Positions 61,441-64,000 of a stretch of DNA of 64,000 bases are shown piece after piece. The notes beneath the pieces were generated by a model that was given only the letters and a program-made list of their open reading frames with translations, had not been told where the DNA came from and made no database searches. Numbering within the stretch: position 1 is the first letter of the stretch; each line of letters starts with the position of its first letter. The stretch is taken from NCBI GenBank assembly GCA_947179485.1, contig OX359250.1, forward strand, positions 15,730,539 to 15,794,538, given 5' to 3'. Both the position numbers and the translations under genes were made by a program. The stretch comes from Allacma fusca (Eukaryota > Arthropoda > Collembola > Symphypleona > Sminthuridae).

Positions 61441-63217
61441 TTAGTTGAGACAAACAGACTCGTACGTAGGAACCATGTACTTGATGTTGATAAATGCATC
61501 CTCCCCACCGTACCGCTCCATCAGCTCTAAGGTTTCCTGAATAAGATCCCCGATGTTCTCCCGCTTGTACTGACCGTACTCAATCATGTCGCCCAGATTT
61601 ACTGGTCAAAAGGAATAATTCAGCAGACATTAGCATTTCTTTGACATATAGTAAAATCTTACATAGTGTAAATATGTGAAATTGATGACTGAGGACTGAT
61701 GTGCTCATAGGAACTACGATTTACTTATTGTTAGTTGCAGACATTTATTTTGATATTTTACTTACAATTCCTATTCTTGAAAATATTTAGAACCGGCAAC
61801 AGTTGTCGGTAGTACGGAACTAGACACTCTCCCACTTTTGGGGCTGAAACTATTAGTTGCTGCAAGGCGTGCAGAGTAGCTTTAAGAATTGGAGGACAAC
61901 GGGTGTTCAGGGCCTCTATAAGAATCAAGAAATGCAAGAATATTAGTGGTTTATCTGTAAATGAAATAACTTATGGGTATAATTGTAGGAAAAATGAACA
62001 ATACAACATCACGGAACAAAAACTATACCTTGTATTAAGTTTCACACAGTCATAAAAGTATGAAATAAAATTACAATTATTTTTATTTAACAAAACGTAT
62101 ACTAGTAATATATATTATCTATGTATGTATAATGTATGTATAAGTAATTATGTGAAGAGGGAAAATGGACCAGATGCATTTCCGGCTATAAATAAGTAAC
62201 TAGATACTAGATCATATATCACATGTCTTTTCGCTTACAGGAAAAACAGATCAGGTGCAAGTCTTTCTATGTAATCAATAATGGACGAAGTAACAAAAGT
62301 ACTAAGTACTTACATGAAGTGTTCCCAATAGCAAAACGAATGAAGTGTACAAGTGTGTCTCATACACTTTTTCTAACAAGTATTCTGTGTAGCTCGTCGG
62401 GAACAAATTATACTTGGTCCATTTTGAATTAAACATTAAACTTGCTAGTTCAAATTTTTTTTTCGTTGGATTTAATATGAACGTGCAAGCAGACAATTTT
62501 GTTTACAATCAAAACCTGGACCATTTTACCTCGTCACCGACAGTATAACAATATTATACTCATGTACTATAAAAAGCATTAGATAAACTATTCGTAAATT
62601 ATTGTATATTATAGTAATGTAAGTATTTTAAAAGTTTGGGACCTCTAAGTGGACGAATGAGCTGAGGCACGACCGGAAGAACCTTGTCACATCCATGGAC
62701 GAGCATGTCATGAATGCCTTGCCGAGCAAACATTGCATAAGGATGTTCGATTTCCCTTAATCCGTCGAAAAACAACGGAAGGTAATGGTGATAGTCCAAT
62801 TTCTCTGGTGGTACCTTCAATTCAATTAAAAATTGCATTTATTCGTATCCTCGCACTGATTCTACAATGAAATAACAATTTATTTGCTACAATCATAGAA
62901 GAAGTATTCCATATTTATTGGAACTAATTATTACGAAATGGAAATTATAAAGTACGAACCTTCCATAAAATAGCCTTTCCATTACAATTCTGGTCAATCA
63001 TTATAGGAAATTCCCCCCGGTCGTAGAATTTCCTGAAAAGTGTCGGCGTAGGACACCTTGGTCTTGTAGCTCCGGCTCTGGGAGGGCAATCAGAAATTGT
63101 GTCCTTTTGCCACGACTCAATAGAAAATCCACGGACAACTCGAAGACAAGATATTTCGCCACCGCGAACATTGTAAGGGGCCCGAATGTCATACATCTTT
63201 CCCCATAAAGTACTCAT
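61441..63217 (-). CDS. PACRG: Parkin co-regulated gene protein (PACRG)
   Basis: Exons 62960-63217, 62643-62814, 61766-61915 and 61441-61601 give 246 residues, in phase. After a lineage-specific first 60 residues come [70 protein letters not shown] and the terminal [12 protein letters not shown], which follow PACRG almost residue by residue. PACRG is a helical-repeat microtubule inner protein at the inner junction of ciliary doublets, so the gene marks motile cilia or sperm flagella. The acceptor of exon 2 lies in an AT-rich context but restores the LDYHHY segment in frame. Confidence 0.95.
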
Positions 63218-64000
63218 GGTGGACTTTAGGACTGTGAGATTTCAAGGGAGAAAGAAAGAGAGCGTCAAGGAGAGAGTGGGAGTGGAGAGTGACTAGGAAT
63301 TAATTAAGTGAAAGGAAAGCGAATGCGAGTTAAACTGCGAGTATGAAACTACCTTATGAAAAAAATTTGAAGTAGAAAAATATTAACGGTACGACTCTTT
63401 CGAAAGGAAATTCTTTTCGTCCACTATTAAATGTTTTTGTTGAATTCCCTATGCGGCTAAATACACCTAATCCCTGTTTAATCAATGTGGAAAAGGTTCT
63501 ATGGTAACCTCAAGAGCTTTCTCCCCTTTCTCCCACTTGACTTGATTCAACAACTCAAAACACTATGAGACAGTGAAGAAAAAGTCAGCCCTTTGATTGC
63601 TTCATCTTCAACTTTTGGTGCTGTGCTATCCATCAATGGACTGAATTACCATGTGTCCAGCGAGAGACCGTCCAGCGATCACAACCTGACACGCACACTG
63701 TAGCCAGTTAACTGCCACGTCGAATTCCCAATAATTCCGACCTGCTAGAGAAAGCTTGATTTGTATCGGATTTCCTTTCGTAATTGCTCCCATATGATAT
63801 TTGTAGAGTGTTGCTTTGTTGTTATTCATTTGTGCACGGAGCTGGGTGTAAGATTAGGAGCTTAGGTATTTCGCTTGTGTATTCCAGTCATTTACAATTT
63901 GCGGTTACGGTAATCATATATATTTACATAACATCATGCATACGTATACTTATATACGGGAAGTCGGTCGTCACAAATCACAAATAACAACAACTGTACT
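63218..64000. other. PACRG upstream region
   Basis: Purine-rich sequence just upstream of the PACRG ATG (GAGAAAGAAAGAGAGCG), probably 5' UTR or promoter. The minus frame at 63626-63829 (67 codons, ATG) has no recognisable similarity and could be an upstream exon or chance. Confidence 0.4.

Overview
The window is animal nuclear DNA. It is AT-rich, and the genes are split by short GT-AG introns of 43 bp to a few hundred bp. Seven host genes have clear orthologues of wide animal distribution: an ATMIN/ASCIZ-type zinc-finger factor, an UNC-104/KIF1A kinesin, a BUB3-like WD protein, a SIAH-type E3 ligase, CPT1, ZNF830 and PACRG. Three secreted or membrane proteins complete the host set. Intron size, base composition and the trypsin-like protease suggest an arthropod, possibly a springtail, but nothing here proves that.

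Layout. 1-1887: 3' part of an ATMIN/ASCIZ gene (minus). 2770-2897: a small retroposed insertion with 13-bp target duplications. 5165-9826: an intronless kinesin-3 (minus). About 10.6-13.45 kb: the 5' half of a Ty3/gypsy-like LTR element, running into a 200-N gap (13451-13650). 13651-26704: a Polinton/Maverick (adintovirus-like) element, all genes on the minus strand: PolB (cut by the gap), three small ORFs, packaging ATPase, adenain-like protease, major capsid, basic core-like protein, penton-like minor capsid, DDE integrase, a zinc-ribbon-like protein and a four-exon membrane protein with a 20-bp minisatellite in one intron. 27446-28337: the first 222 codons of a BUB3-like gene, ending at a splice donor whose downstream exons are absent. 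29368-30672: SIAH-like ligase (minus). 32070-33885: serine protease (plus). 34677-35304: small secreted acidic protein (plus). 36829-36913: miRNA-like hairpin. 37642-38903: sushi-domain membrane protein (plus). 40742-50777: complete 12-exon CPT1 (minus), whose first intron holds a young gag-only LTR retrotransposon (46893-50079) with identical LTRs. 57259-58258: a non-autonomous hAT element with an exact 8-bp target duplication. 59510-60403: ZNF830 (minus). 61441-63217: PACRG (minus).

The most notable content is the Polinton. At least five of its genes carry spliceosomal introns that restore both frame and the expected domains. Its PolB has lost the acidic residues of the first exonuclease motif. 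Its basic core-like protein repeats a Q-x-G-G motif that may be processed by the element's own protease. Apart from the PolB end lost in the gap, every gene recognised is open, so the insertion looks recent.

Exon limits were worked out by hand from splice consensus, reading frame and family conservation. Joined lengths came out as whole codon numbers for every complete multi-exon gene. No search or alignment program was run.
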